NCBI GenBank assembly: GCA_964599915.1
Contig: CAZRHR010000001.1
Coordinates: 40,678 to 104,677, forward strand
DNA length: 64,000 nucleotides
Direction of reading: 5' to 3'
From: CAZRHR01 sp964599915
GTDB lineage: Bacteria > Bacteroidota > Bacteroidia > CAIKAF01
Under the pieces are notes generated by a model. The model saw nothing but the letters and a program-made list of their open reading frames with translations, was not told where the DNA came from and did not search any database. The translations under genes and the position numbers were made by a program. The stretch's first letter is position 1; each line of letters opens with the position of its first letter. Positions 16,167 through 25,512 of this stretch are shown in pieces.

Positions 16167-18005
16167 ATGTGCGGAATTGCTGGCACGACCCATCCCACCC
16201 AAGCAGCCTCTTTGATTCGGTCCATGACGCAAGCCATGGCCCATCGTGGACCCGATGCAGAAGGCCACTTTGTCCATCCCGAACGTCCACTCGCTTTAGG
16301 TCATCGTCGGCTTTCGATCATAGACTTGTCCGAAGCCGGTTCCCAACCTTTTTATAGTGCCTGTGGCCAGTATGTGATGGTATTCAATGGAGAAGTTTTC
16401 AATTTTCAAGAAATTGCAACGGAACTTTTGAATGAAAAAAGCCTCACGTTCAGATCCCGCACAGATACCGAAGTTATTTTAGAAGCCTTTGTGCACTGGG
16501 GCCCCAACTTTGTCCATAAGCTCAATGGCATGTTCGCCATCGCTATTTACGACGTTCGCGAAGACAAACTCTTTCTCTGGAGAGATCGACTTGGCATCAA
16601 GCCCATTTATTTTTACCACCACGGCCGGCATTTTGCTTTCGCCTCTGAACTCGGCTCCCTTAAAGCCGCAGTTCCCTTCTCTACCATCAATCAAGCGGCT
16701 GTTTCCTTATATTTTCACCTTGGGTACATTCCGGCACCCCATACCATTTACTCAGAAGCTAAAAAACTTCCCGCCGGACATTGGCTCACTTACGAAAAAG
16801 GGCAAATTCAATCGGGTGCATGGTGGCCCATCGAAGAAGTCAGCAACCATGCGTACCAAGGCAGCCTGGAAGAAGCCACCGAGGAACTGGACCAACTTCT
16901 TACAGACGCCGTAGCCAAACGACTTGTAGCAGACGTTCCCTTCGGAACGTTTCTCAGTGGTGGCATTGATTCCAGTTTGGTCACCGCTTTGGCGGCCAAA
17001 CAATACGGCCCGGGCCTAAGAACCTTTTCCATTGCCATGGACCAGCAAACCCATGACGAATCATCCTATGCATTGGCCGTAAGCAAGGCGCTCGGAACCA
17101 ACCATACTTCTTTCAAAGTAACGGCCAATGATGCCATGGATTTGGTCACCGCCCTTCCAGACATTTACCAAGAACCTTATGCCGACAGCTCGGCCATGCC
17201 CACCTTGCTTGTGTCGCAACTCGCAAGGCAACATGTGACCATGGTACTCACCGGAGACGGAGGCGATGAATTGTTCCTTGGTTATGGCGCCTACCGGTGG
17301 GCCGAACGATGGAACCAGATGCCTGGATTTTTACGCCAAACAGCCGCCTTCGCCCTCTCCATCGGAAAAGAGCGCCATAAAAGAGCCGCCGATTTGTTGC
17401 GAGGCCCCAAAAATGTTTCTACCTATTCGCATATTTTTTCCCAAGAACAATACCTGTTTTCCGACCGCGAATTACCTGCCTTGCTAAACTTTCCGCCACA
17501 ACTGAACTCCATTTCACCCCTTTTCCCCGAAAGACCACTTTCCCCCGCCGAACAACAAGCTTTTTTCGATTTGCAATATTACCTGCCCGACGATTTATTG
17601 GTCAAAGTGGACCGGGCCACCATGCGACATAGTTTGGAAGCCCGCGTACCTATCCTCGATTACCGGGTCGCCACCTTTGCCATGAATCTTCCTCCTCATT
17701 TCAAAATGCAGGGAGATATTCAAAAGCATATTTTAAAAAATGTCCTGTACAGATATTTACCCGCCTCCTTGTTCGACCGACCCAAATGGGGTTTTTCCGT
17801 TCCACTCGCCACCTGGCTACAAAAAGAACTTGCACCCCTTGTGGACCAATGGGTTGCGCAACCCGAGGCCTACGCCCATGGTTGCCTTCAACATGCCACC
17901 GCACTGCAATGGCTAAACCGCTTTAAAGCCGGCGAAACCCGCCTTTACAATAGGATTTGGCTCATCCTTCAGTTTAACCTTTGGTATGCCCGAAACCATG
18001 CGTAG
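16167..18005 (+). CDS. asnB: Asparagine synthase (glutamine-hydrolysing)
   Basis: 612 residues from the ATG at 16167, where MCGIAG places the catalytic cysteine at position 2 after Met removal; the in-frame TTG at 16158 would bury it. The class II glutaminase domain includes MAHRGPDAEG and LGHRRLSIIDLS. The synthetase domain has the PP-loop FLSGGIDSSLVTALAA near residue 262. It makes an amide from glutamine and ATP. In surface polysaccharide loci such enzymes often amidate a sugar acid or act on an unusual precursor rather than on aspartate; its place between UpxY and a glycosyltransferase supports this. Confidence 0.9.
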   Translation: MCGIAGTTHPTQAASLIRSMTQAMAHRGPDAEGHFVHPERPLALGHRRLSIIDLSEAGSQPFYSACGQYVMVFNGEVFNFQEIATELLNEKSLTFRSRTDTEVILEAFVHWGPNFVHKLNGMFAIAIYDVREDKLFLWRDRLGIKPIYFYHHGRHFAFASELGSLKAAVPFSTINQAAVSLYFHLGYIPAPHTIYSEAKKLPAGHWLTYEKGQIQSGAWWPIEEVSNHAYQGSLEEATEELDQLLTDAVAKRLVADVPFGTFLSGGIDSSLVTALAAKQYGPGLRTFSIAMDQQTHDESSYALAVSKALGTNHTSFKVTANDAMDLVTALPDIYQEPYADSSAMPTLLVSQLARQHVTMVLTGDGGDELFLGYGAYRWAERWNQMPGFLRQTAAFALSIGKERHKRAADLLRGPKNVSTYSHIFSQEQYLFSDRELPALLNFPPQLNSISPLFPERPLSPAEQQAFFDLQYYLPDDLLVKVDRATMRHSLEARVPILDYRVATFAMNLPPHFKMQGDIQKHILKNVLYRYLPASLFDRPKWGFSVPLATWLQKELAPLVDQWVAQPEAYAHGCLQHATALQWLNRFKAGETRLYNRIWLILQFNLWYARNHA

Positions 18006-19230
18006 CCTATATCTTTCTTACGATGGCATGACCGATCCACTGGGACAATCCCAAGTGCTGCCCTATCTGCAAGGTCTAGCAAAACAAGGCTGGGAAATCA
18101 CCCTCATCAGTTTTGAAAAACAAGAACGCTTTTCTCAAGAAAAAGCCACCATAGAAGCCCTTACCCAAGCTGCAGGAATCCGCTGGATCCCGCTTCCCTA
18201 CACCAAAAAGCCCCCCGTTTTATCCACCCTTTGGGACCTTTACAAACTGTTTCAAACCGTAAAAAAGGAACATCGAAACCAGCCTTTTCAATTGGTTCAC
18301 TGCCGCAGCTACATCACCGCATTTGCCGGATTACACCTGAAAAAAAAACATGGGGTGCCTTTTCTGTTCGATATGCGAGGATTTTATGCAGATGAACGGG
18401 TAGAAGGAGGCATTTGGAACCTGAAAAATCCACTCTTCAGCCGCATTTATCAGTATTTTAAATCGGCGGAGCAAAAGTTCCTCACCCAGGCCGATGCCAT
18501 TGTTTGCCTCACCCACAAAGGAAAGGCAGTGATGAAAGATTTCCCCGGCGTTACGTCCTCTGTTCACGAGAAAATAGCAGTCATCCCATGCTGTACAGAC
18601 ATGGACCATTTTTCCTCACGTCAGGTTCAGCCGGCCATGGTAGAAGCATGGAAAACCAAGCTGGCCTTGCCAACCGGCACTGAGCTCATCGCTTATTTAG
18701 GTTCCCTTGGGACGTGGTATCTGGTGGAAGACATGGCGCGCTTTATGGCTGTTGCACACGCTGCGCGCCCCCAATTGGTCTGGTTAATCATCACCCGCGA
18801 CCAGCCCGATGCACTTTGGCGCGCCGCAGAAAAACACGGCTTACCCAAAGAGGCCATCAGGATTTTTCCGGCCAAGCGAGATGAATTACCAAGCCTGTTG
18901 TCATTGGTGAAAGCCTCTTTGTTTTTTATCCAGCCTTCCTTTTCCAAGCAAGCCTCCAGCCCCACCAAGCAAGGAGAACTTATGGCCATGGGGATTCCCG
19001 TCATTTGCAACGCAGGCGTAGGCGACTCAGATTTCCTCGTTCAAAAATACCAGTCCGGACTGGTGGTTGAAAAAATGGAAGAGGCAGATTTTCAAAAAGT
19101 ATTGGAGCACTGGGAAGAACTTTTGCATCCGGATACGGAAGCCATCCGCCGTGGCGCTTACGACTATTTTTCTTTGGAAAAAGGCGTAGCCACTTACGCC
19201 GGTCTATATACCTCCCTCACCCAAAAATAG
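17998..19230 (+). CDS. Glycosyltransferase family 4
   Basis: About 410 residues. MRSLYLSYDGMTDPLGQSQV at the N-terminus is typical of a Bacteroidota GT4 group. VHCRSYITAFAGL and LFDMRGFYADERV follow, and the C-terminal Rossmann half has SSPTKQGELMAMGIPVICN, the E-x(7)-E-like donor-binding region. It overlaps the end of asnB by eight bases; an upstream in-frame ATG at 17986 is also possible. It retains the donor sugar phosphate on transfer, as GT4 enzymes do. Likely works on the same glycan as its operon partner. Confidence 0.87.
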   Translation: MRSLYLSYDGMTDPLGQSQVLPYLQGLAKQGWEITLISFEKQERFSQEKATIEALTQAAGIRWIPLPYTKKPPVLSTLWDLYKLFQTVKKEHRNQPFQLVHCRSYITAFAGLHLKKKHGVPFLFDMRGFYADERVEGGIWNLKNPLFSRIYQYFKSAEQKFLTQADAIVCLTHKGKAVMKDFPGVTSSVHEKIAVIPCCTDMDHFSSRQVQPAMVEAWKTKLALPTGTELIAYLGSLGTWYLVEDMARFMAVAHAARPQLVWLIITRDQPDALWRAAEKHGLPKEAIRIFPAKRDELPSLLSLVKASLFFIQPSFSKQASSPTKQGELMAMGIPVICNAGVGDSDFLVQKYQSGLVVEKMEEADFQKVLEHWEELLHPDTEAIRRGAYDYFSLEKGVATYAGLYTSLTQK

Positions 19231-19548
19231 TCCGTGTAGGCCGGAAGTTTGATTTTAGGGCGCCTGCCGCCGTAGGCCTTTTTCCTCCCCAAACATTTCC
19301 CAATCTCTAAAGACCCAATAGCCCCAAGGGTACAAGAACGGCGGCACCGCGTGCTCCGCTCAAAGTCCTCACCGCTGGCGCCCCGCCCTTTCAGGCGGCA
19401 GGTCGCCAGCCGTTCCGGGCTTCCGCTTCGCCCGCTGGCGCGGGACAGGCGTTCCAGCAGCTCCCCGAATCCCATAAGCCATGTTAGCCTTACCTGCCAA
19501 AACACCGGCTAACCAAGGATTTTCCTATCTTTCGAGAAAATACTTCCT
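19231..19548. repeat. GC-rich structured repeat element, copy A, in an intergenic region
   Basis: A stretch with far higher G+C than its surroundings (about 19258-19470). It contains a long hairpin at 19375-19409, with arms CTGGCG and CGCCAG plus inner CCGCC/GGCGG pairing. Two words, GGCGCCTGCCGCC (19259-19271) and ACGGCGGCACCG (19338-19349), recur in inverted orientation at 36684-36735, so this is a dispersed element. An open frame on the minus strand across it has no convincing protein features. It may serve as a terminator for the upstream glycosyltransferase gene or encode a structured RNA. Confidence 0.6.
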
Positions 19549-19977
19549 ATGCATCGTACCTATCTCTTTTCCTCCCTCCTTTTCGTTTTCCTTCTTTCCA
19601 CCCACCTGCATGCACAGGGCACCCTTCAGTTCAACCGTGTTGTGCTGGTTTCCAACTCCGCAACTGTACCAGCCGGAAAGGTGTGGAAAGTAGAATCCGT
19701 TTTATCTACCAGCACCCTTGCTGCCAACAACAACAGTGAGTCTAGTGTAAACACAGTAAGCTTAAACATTGTAGTTAACGGTACCTCAGTCATAGTAGAG
19801 CGCTCCAGTGTAGGCATTGGTTCGCAAACCGGAAGCGCAGGTGTTATGCGTGCTTACTGGGGATATGCTTCTGCCGGCGTAACCAAACTGCCTTTTTGGC
19901 TTCCGGCCGGAAGTACATTAGCAGCATCCACCAACGCACTGGCGGTGTCCGTGATTGAGTTTAATGTGCTGCCGTAG
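19549..19977 (+). CDS. Small secreted protein, twin A of a new paralogous pair
   Basis: 142 residues with a clear signal peptide (MHRTYLFSSLLFVFLLSTHLH, cleaved near HAQ). The mature part shares with the gene at 20218 the blocks QGTLQFNRV, VPAGKVWKVES, LPFWLPAGSTL and SVIEFNVLP at its very end. The pattern of alternating hydrophobic residues suggests a small beta-sandwich. I recognise no known family. Upstream the sequence AGGATTTTCCTATCTTT resembles the same region of twin B. Probably periplasmic or surface-exposed; function unknown. Confidence 0.8.
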   Translation: MHRTYLFSSLLFVFLLSTHLHAQGTLQFNRVVLVSNSATVPAGKVWKVESVLSTSTLAANNNSESSVNTVSLNIVVNGTSVIVERSSVGIGSQTGSAGVMRAYWGYASAGVTKLPFWLPAGSTLAASTNALAVSVIEFNVLP

Positions 19978-20217
19978 AGAACCCTGCGGATAAAAAAATT
20001 ATCTGCTGGTGGATTAAAACAAAATATCATATGTTAATAAAACAACTCAATGATACGTCTATCAAGGAATATCATTATACCGTCACTGTTATTTTCAATC
20101 ATGCAGCATTTAATTTGAGATGCACCATGTGGTTGAATTAAAAAAATACACCCCCATCCTCCAGCAGCAAACGTAGGATTTTGCCTACCTTTATTTCCAC
20201 ATCGATTACAAACCACC
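19978..20217. other. Intergenic region between twin secreted proteins
   Basis: 240 bases, no gene seen. A stem-loop at 19986-20006 (GCGGATAA, five A, TTATCTGC) lies just past the first stop codon but has no following T-run. The sequence AGGATTTTGCCTACCTTTATTT before the second gene resembles the upstream region of the first gene. Confidence 0.35.
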
Positions 20218-20610
20218 ATGACTCGCCTTACGCTAATTTCCCTTTCCGTTTTTTTCCTCCTTGCATGGTCCAACCTCATGTCTGCGCAAGGGACCTTGCA
20301 GTTTAACCGTGTACTTATGGTGGGAAATGTGGAACAAACGGTACCCGCGGGCAAAGTTTGGAAAGTGGAATCCATTATCTACAGCAGCGCCCCTACTCCC
20401 ATCATGGGAGGCAACCAAAACGACCAACTTTTGATTGATGGCAGTGCACTCACGGTGCGGGCTACACGTTCTTCCAATGGTGGTTATAATGCCGTAACGT
20501 ATGGCGTTTGGGAACAAAAACTTCCCATCTGGTTACCTGCGGCCAGCCGATTACAGACAGGCGCGAATGTGCAGAGCATAAGTGTAATAGAATTCAATAT
20601 TCTACCTTAA
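20218..20610 (+). CDS. Small secreted protein, twin B of a new paralogous pair
   Basis: 130 residues. The signal peptide (LISLSVFFLLAWSNLMSAQ) is followed by QGTLQFNRVLMVGN, VPAGKVWKVESIIYS, KLPIWLPAASRLQTG and a C-terminal SVIEFNILP. These blocks are collinear with twin A, while the stretches between them differ, so the pair is an old tandem duplication. No sorting domain or lipobox is visible, so it is probably periplasmic or released. Family not recognised. Confidence 0.8.
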   Translation: MTRLTLISLSVFFLLAWSNLMSAQGTLQFNRVLMVGNVEQTVPAGKVWKVESIIYSSAPTPIMGGNQNDQLLIDGSALTVRATRSSNGGYNAVTYGVWEQKLPIWLPAASRLQTGANVQSISVIEFNILP

Positions 20611-20982
20611 GTCGAAAGACCCAAATTCCCGAAAGAGAGCAGTACGATAATCTAAGGAGATGGTATCTATAAAGCGAACATTGCATAAGTGGTAAAACGC
20701 CGCATTTAAGATAATAATCCAAAGCTTAGGTGACTCAGGGTGATCCTAAAAGCTCCATTCTGCAGAGTTTCTCATAGAAAGTTTCTTCCAGCTTACAACC
20801 ATCTACTTGTTTATATTTAATCCTATTAGCCTAGACCTATGAGGGCCGGATTAACTATTTACCAATAAATTTATTTCCTTAGTAAAATAAATATATTCGT
20901 AGGTATTTAAATTTTTACTGCCTTATTGTTTTTCATTCAAGCAACCTAAAACAAGGCCTTGACAACAAAAAAAATTTAAGAG
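20611..20982. other. Intergenic region, no gene seen
   Basis: 372 bases of AT-rich sequence. I see no tRNA, no strong terminator and no exact -7 promoter box. A short GTCGAAAGAC stem-loop lies just past the stop of the upstream gene. Confidence 0.35.
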
Positions 20983-21591
20983 ATGTCAAAAAACCTACTT
21001 TTTGCGCTTACTGCGTTGATTTGGCTTGGTTGCCAACCCATCATGCTGAAAATGTATGGGATTAAAGATCCCGATGTAGAAAATGAAAAAAGCATCATTA
21101 GAACGGCGCTTCGTTACCGATTGGATACCACTCATTTGGTTACGGTAAGCGGTAAAGATTTCCTTGATGTTCTCAACGGACAATCCATACCCGATGGAGC
21201 CATCTACGACCGAAATGGACAGTTTATAGAATACAAGGATACGGATTCCTCTTGTAACGCTGGTCTGTTCGGTTTTATTCCGGCCTTAAATCTCACTGAC
21301 CAATACAGGCAACCCGAGCGGCCAAGTCTGCAAATGGAGCTGGCAAAATATCGAGATTTGAAAGGCAATCCCATTCAACTGACAGAAGAAGCAGATTTTT
21401 ACCTTCTCATTTATTGGTCAGTCTGGACAGGAAGACTGAACAAGGACCATGTAAAGGTTTGGGAAGATTTGGCAAAGCGCAACACGAAATGTAAAATTAA
21501 AGTGATAAAAGTGAACTTAGACCTACAATCTTATTGGGAGGAAAAGGAGCGGGAAAGCATTATTGAGGCCATTCGGAAAAAGGGGAAATAG
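20983..21591 (+). CDS. Predicted lipoprotein with thioredoxin-like C-terminal region
   Basis: 202 residues. The start MSKNLLFALTALIWLGCQP is a lipoprotein signal with Cys17 as the acylated residue. The C-terminal half reads ADFYLLIYWSVWTGRLNKDH, then KCKIKVIKVNLDLQSYW, which resembles the strand-helix-strand of a thioredoxin fold, but the usual CxxC is replaced by SVWT. It therefore cannot be a standard redox enzyme. I do not recognise the family; the position after the secreted twins may be coincidental. Confidence 0.68.
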   Translation: MSKNLLFALTALIWLGCQPIMLKMYGIKDPDVENEKSIIRTALRYRLDTTHLVTVSGKDFLDVLNGQSIPDGAIYDRNGQFIEYKDTDSSCNAGLFGFIPALNLTDQYRQPERPSLQMELAKYRDLKGNPIQLTEEADFYLLIYWSVWTGRLNKDHVKVWEDLAKRNTKCKIKVIKVNLDLQSYWEEKERESIIEAIRKKGK

Positions 21592-21811
21592 GGTGACAGA
21601 ATCAGTGGTCCTTTAATCATTGTTGGACGGAAGATAGGGCACAATCATCCGTGGTTTCGGCTAGGCTCAACCACCGAAGGACTGGAATACCCAAGACAAC
21701 TCAACCTTTATTTCAGACTACAGCCTCGACATAACAATTCATTCAATTCAACGAGTATTAATACACCCTTATTGAAGGAAAACAGCAACTGAGTCCGAGC
21801 GGAGCCGAGGG

Positions 21812-23338
21812 CTAACTCCCCCACATCGCACGGTCCAAACTCCTATACTGAATCGCCTCTGCCACATGCGCTGCCTGAATGTCTCGCGCACCCTCCATAT
21901 CTGCAATGGTTCTACTCACTTTCAATATGCGATCATACGCCCTGGCCGACAAGCCTAATTTCTCCATCGCTTTTCCCATCAATTGCTTTCCTGCTGCATC
22001 AGGTGTAGCAAAAGTTCTCAGCTGAGCAGGTGTCATCTGCGCATTGATGTGAACCCCAGAAGATGCCGCAAAGCGCTCGGCCTGCACACAACGCACCCGC
22101 TCCACCCTTGCACGAACCACTTCTGAACGCTCGCCGATGCGTCCAGATTGGAGTTCGGTAACTGGCACAGGTGCTACTTCAATATGTAAATCGATACGAT
22201 CCAACAAGGGACCTGACACCCTATTTAGATACTTCTTCACTACTCCAGGCCCACAAGTACAATCTCTATCCGGATTATTATAATGTCCGCAGGGACATGG
22301 ATTCATAGCAGCCACCAACATAAAACCTGCGGGATAATCTACGGAAAAGCGTGCCCTGGAAATGGTGACCCGCCGGTCTTCAAGAGGCTGCCTTAGAACT
22401 TCAAGGACCGTTCGACGGAACTCAGGCAATTCGTCTAAAAACAATACGCCATTATGCGCAAGACTTATTTCACCTGGCTGCGGATGCCCTCCCCCTCCCA
22501 CCAGCGCCACATCACTTACCGTATGGTGAGGCGCCCGAAATGGCCTTTGCTGCACCAATCCTACTTGCCGACCTAGCTTACCGGCAACAGAATGAATTTT
22601 TGTCGTTTCGAGAGCCTCTCTGGTGTTTAATGGGGGCAAAATCCCTGGCAAACGGCGAGCAATCATGGTTTTACCGGAACCAGGAGCGCCAATTAACAAA
22701 ATATTATGGCCTCCACAGGCCGCGACCTCCATGGCACGACGTACAGATTCCTGTCCGCGGATTTCAGATAAATCCGGACCTTCTATTGCATCCATGGGGG
22801 CCAGCGTACCCTCCGGCAATGAGGGGATTTCTCCGGTCTCAAAAAACTGGGTTACCACCGTAAGATGAGAAGCCGAAATCAATGTAATTCCGCTCACTAG
22901 CGCTGCTTCACGGGCATTGGCTTCGGGTAAAATAACTCCTTTAAGACCCATTTCCTGCGCCATCATGGTCATGGGAAGTGCACCTCGAATGGGCCGTAAA
23001 CTGCCATCCAAGGCAAGCTCGCCCATCATCAAATAATCGGATAATCCTTCATGTGGAATTTGACCACTAGCGGCCATAATGCCAATGGCAATAGGTAAAT
23101 CATACGCTGCACCTTCCTTTCGAATATCTGCCGGAGCCATGTTTACCGTAATTTGTTTCCCAGGACGTTGATATCCATTGTTCAACAAGGCGGCCTCAAT
23201 CCTACGCTCAGACTCTTTTACTGCATTGTCTGGCAATCCCACCAAAAAATACCGAAGACCCGGGGCGGTATGAACTTCTAAAGTAATGGGTATGGCTTGA
23301 ACGCCTGTAAGAGCTGCTCCTATACATTGTACCAGCAT
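21812..23338 (-). CDS. YifB/ComM family Mg-chelatase-like AAA+ ATPase
   Basis: 508 residues, normal length. The N-terminal ChlI-like domain has VGLPDNAVKESERRIEAAL. The AAA+ core has Walker A GAPGSGKTMIARRLPGILP near residue 216 and Walker B GVLFLDELPEF. NPCPCGHYNNPDRDCTCG is the characteristic cysteine cluster, and the C-terminal lid has SARAYDRILKVSRTIADM. ComM proteins are hexameric helicases that help branch migration of DNA during natural transformation. A TAGCTTTG promoter box lies 13 bases upstream of the ATG. Confidence 0.93.
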   Translation of the reverse strand: MLVQCIGAALTGVQAIPITLEVHTAPGLRYFLVGLPDNAVKESERRIEAALLNNGYQRPGKQITVNMAPADIRKEGAAYDLPIAIGIMAASGQIPHEGLSDYLMMGELALDGSLRPIRGALPMTMMAQEMGLKGVILPEANAREAALVSGITLISASHLTVVTQFFETGEIPSLPEGTLAPMDAIEGPDLSEIRGQESVRRAMEVAACGGHNILLIGAPGSGKTMIARRLPGILPPLNTREALETTKIHSVAGKLGRQVGLVQQRPFRAPHHTVSDVALVGGGGHPQPGEISLAHNGVLFLDELPEFRRTVLEVLRQPLEDRRVTISRARFSVDYPAGFMLVAAMNPCPCGHYNNPDRDCTCGPGVVKKYLNRVSGPLLDRIDLHIEVAPVPVTELQSGRIGERSEVVRARVERVRCVQAERFAASSGVHINAQMTPAQLRTFATPDAAGKQLMGKAMEKLGLSARAYDRILKVSRTIADMEGARDIQAAHVAEAIQYRSLDRAMWGS

Positions 23339-23351
23339 GCGCTTTTTTTGG

Positions 23352-23383
23352 CAAAGCTACAACCTCAGAACCCCCAATGTCAA
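23352..23383 (-). promoter_or_regulatory. Promoter of the yifB/comM gene
   Basis: On the minus strand TTG (23383-23381), 21 bases, then TAGCTTTG (23359-23352), matching TAnnTTTG. It ends 13 bases before the ATG at 23338. Confidence 0.6.
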
Positions 23384-23396
23384 TAGAGAAAGTGTG

Positions 23397-24386
23397 TTAA
23401 GCGTAAAACTTTTTTGTAAATGCTGCAAAGGGACCCTGCCGTAATATCAAACGCTTCCACACGGCAAGCAAAAAACCAAGGCCATATCCAAACAATTGAA
23501 TGTACGCAGCAGGCACTGCCAAAAATCCCACTTTTGCATGGCCATCTGTACGCCAAGCATCAAAGCACACAAGAAGCATAAAAAAAAGGGGAGCCGCCAA
23601 AAACCAAAAACACCAAAAAGCTAAAACCATACAAACCAAATGACCTAACACAAAAACAGAGGGTAAAAAATGCACCAATTTCAAGGCCTGAGGATGTATT
23701 TTAAATAAATTAATGCGTGCAATGCCACTATTAAAGACCTGTTTGTAAAAAGTCCAAAAACGTGTCCTGCGTTTATGGTACACATAAGCCTCAGGAATTA
23801 ATCCCATGCGAAACCCACCTGCTTGTATGCGCAAACTCATGTCAATGTCCTCGCCAAAACGCATGGAGGAAAATCCACCTGTAAAGTCAAAAACGGCGCG
23901 GCTAAAGCCCATGTTGAAACTGCGTGGAAAAAATTGATCCATTCGCTTTTTCCCACCTCGGATGCCTCCCGTGGTAAAAAAGGAGGTCATGGCATAATTG
24001 ATGGCACGCTGGAGCAGGGTAAAAGAAGGATGCGCACGGTCAGGACCACCAAAGCAATCCCATTTTTCCTGTAAAATTCCTGCATGAACTTCCTCCAAAT
24101 ACCTTGGTGGAAGAACACAATCTGAATCTAAAAACAAGATAAAATCTCCCTTGGAACGTTCTGCCCCAAAATTTCTTGAAAGCCCTGGCCCGGAATTCGG
24201 CTTGGTGAAATAGTGAAGATTGAGTTTTCCTGAAAAAGCGGCTACTTCCTCTTTGCAAGGCAGCGTGGAACCATCTTCCACAAGAATCACTTCAAAATAG
24301 GTATAGGTCTGATGAATAAGACTTTCCAACAATTCTCTTACTTCATCAGGCCGGTTGAATACTGGCACCACCAAACTATACAACAT
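23397..24386 (-). CDS. Glycosyltransferase family 2 with C-terminal membrane segments
   Basis: 329 residues. It starts LYSLVVPVFNRPDEVRELLE, followed by EVILVEDGSTLPCKEEV and ILFLDSDCVLPPRYL, the DSD metal-binding motif of GT2 enzymes. FGEDIDMSLRIQAGG is the ED acceptor motif. The final about 80 residues hold two or three hydrophobic helices, so it is membrane-anchored. It stands alone between ComM and a universal stress protein. It is likely to glycosylate a lipid carrier or surface glycan; target unknown. Confidence 0.87.
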   Translation of the reverse strand: MLYSLVVPVFNRPDEVRELLESLIHQTYTYFEVILVEDGSTLPCKEEVAAFSGKLNLHYFTKPNSGPGLSRNFGAERSKGDFILFLDSDCVLPPRYLEEVHAGILQEKWDCFGGPDRAHPSFTLLQRAINYAMTSFFTTGGIRGGKKRMDQFFPRSFNMGFSRAVFDFTGGFSSMRFGEDIDMSLRIQAGGFRMGLIPEAYVYHKRRTRFWTFYKQVFNSGIARINLFKIHPQALKLVHFLPSVFVLGHLVCMVLAFWCFWFLAAPLFFMLLVCFDAWRTDGHAKVGFLAVPAAYIQLFGYGLGFLLAVWKRLILRQGPFAAFTKKFYA

Positions 24387-24442
24387 GGGAACAAATTAAG
24401 CCTTTTTCTTCATTCCCATGGTTAGATTTTTCAAGTTCGGGG

Positions 24443-25324
24443 TTAAACGGTTACCTGCGCTGTTACAGTCGACACTTTGGGAGGAACAATAAGCACAGGG
24501 TGGTCGAAGTGATGTGTCACATATTGCGGAAACACCTCACCCAAAAATCTCCCAAACGGACCTTCAGATTCTGCCATAACCACCATCAAATCGGCTTGAA
24601 GCTCCTTCGCCATTTGAATGGTACCGCTTCCCTTGGACTTTAGCGGACGAATCTCCGAACGAACAGGAATATCTCTTTGGGTAAAATACCGCTCTGCCTG
24701 GGCAACTATCGCGCGAAGGTGAGTTACAGATTCTTGGTCATGATGCCTTTCCATGCCCAAAATATGTACTTCGGCATGGCTGGCCTCGGCCATCCGAACC
24801 GCATATGGAATTTTTTCACGCGAATTAAAATTTTCAATTTCTAAACCCATGAAAATCCTTCTAAACCCTGGCGTGTCTTCAGTAGAACGAATGGCAAGCA
24901 CGGGCAACGCCGTTTTAATGGCCAGCTTATTAGCTTGGCTATCATGAAAAAGTGCATCCTGCTTTTTATCTCCGAAAGTACCCAAGACCAACATGGATAT
25001 TTCCGCAGCCTTAGATTTGAGCTCAACGGCTTTCTGAACTTTTCCTTCCATCCATTCATAGCCCACACGCACACCATAAGACCGTAAAAAACTGGCGCCC
25101 AAATCTTCCAGCCTTAAGCTAGCAAACCTCCGGAACACTTCCACCGATCGTTGTCCATCCGGAACACCCAGTTGGGTTTCTGAGTAGCGATCGTGAATCA
25201 ACCACAAACTCAAGTTACAGGACATGCGTCCTGACAAATAAGCCGCATGGTGCGCTGCGGCAATAGCTACGGGAGAAAAGTCAAATGGCACCACGAGGGT
25301 TCGGAAAAGTGGAGAAGCTGCCAT
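24443..25324 (-). CDS. Universal stress protein with two UspA domains
   Basis: About 293 residues from the ATG at 25324 (MAASPLFRTLVVPFDFSP). The first UspA domain starts TLVVPFDFSPVAIAAAHHAA and carries MLVLGTFG. The second starts RRIFMGLEIENFNSREKIPY and ends LMVVMAESEGPFGRFLGEV, then HPVLIVPP. The glycine-rich ATP-binding loop (GxxG-9-GS/T) is only loosely kept, so ATP binding is uncertain. An ATG at 25351 is an alternative start. A TAGTTTTG box (25377-25370) lies upstream. Confidence 0.85.
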   Translation of the reverse strand: MAASPLFRTLVVPFDFSPVAIAAAHHAAYLSGRMSCNLSLWLIHDRYSETQLGVPDGQRSVEVFRRFASLRLEDLGASFLRSYGVRVGYEWMEGKVQKAVELKSKAAEISMLVLGTFGDKKQDALFHDSQANKLAIKTALPVLAIRSTEDTPGFRRIFMGLEIENFNSREKIPYAVRMAEASHAEVHILGMERHHDQESVTHLRAIVAQAERYFTQRDIPVRSEIRPLKSKGSGTIQMAKELQADLMVVMAESEGPFGRFLGEVFPQYVTHHFDHPVLIVPPKVSTVTAQVTV

Positions 25325-25369
25325 AACTAAAAGATTTTCTAAAAGATACATATAAAAACCTTTAATCAC

Positions 25370-25377
25370 CAAAACTA
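25370..25377 (-). promoter_or_regulatory. -7 promoter element of the universal stress protein gene
   Basis: TAGTTTTG on the minus strand, 19 bases before an ATG at 25351 and 46 before the ATG at 25324. No clear -33 element. Confidence 0.45.
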
Positions 25378-25425
25378 TTTTGTTAAAACCCCTTACATCT
25401 TGTTCATTTTATTCACTAAATTCAC

Positions 25426-25457
25426 TTGCCATGGCCCATTCAGTTTCTCTATATTTG
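25426..25457 (+). promoter_or_regulatory. Promoter of the pcrA/uvrD gene
   Basis: TTG (25426-25428), 21 bases, then TATATTTG (25450-25457), a full match to the Bacteroidota -7 box. Transcription would begin near 25463, which excludes translation from the in-frame TTG at 25426 and supports the GTG at 25513. Confidence 0.65.
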
Positions 25458-25512
25458 TCAAGCAAAAGTTGGACAAACCGTCCTCTTTTCTTATCGCTCA
25501 AATCGAATCCCG

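Noticed and set aside
19194..19505. Open frame of about 100 codons on the minus strand across the GC-rich element
   Set aside because: Sequence is a by-product of the GC-rich repeat: arginine/glycine-rich, no domain pattern, overlaps a confident gene end and lacks a promoter.
20611..20982. Possible tRNA in the intergenic region
   Set aside because: No T-loop consensus (GGTTCRA) with matching acceptor arms could be found.
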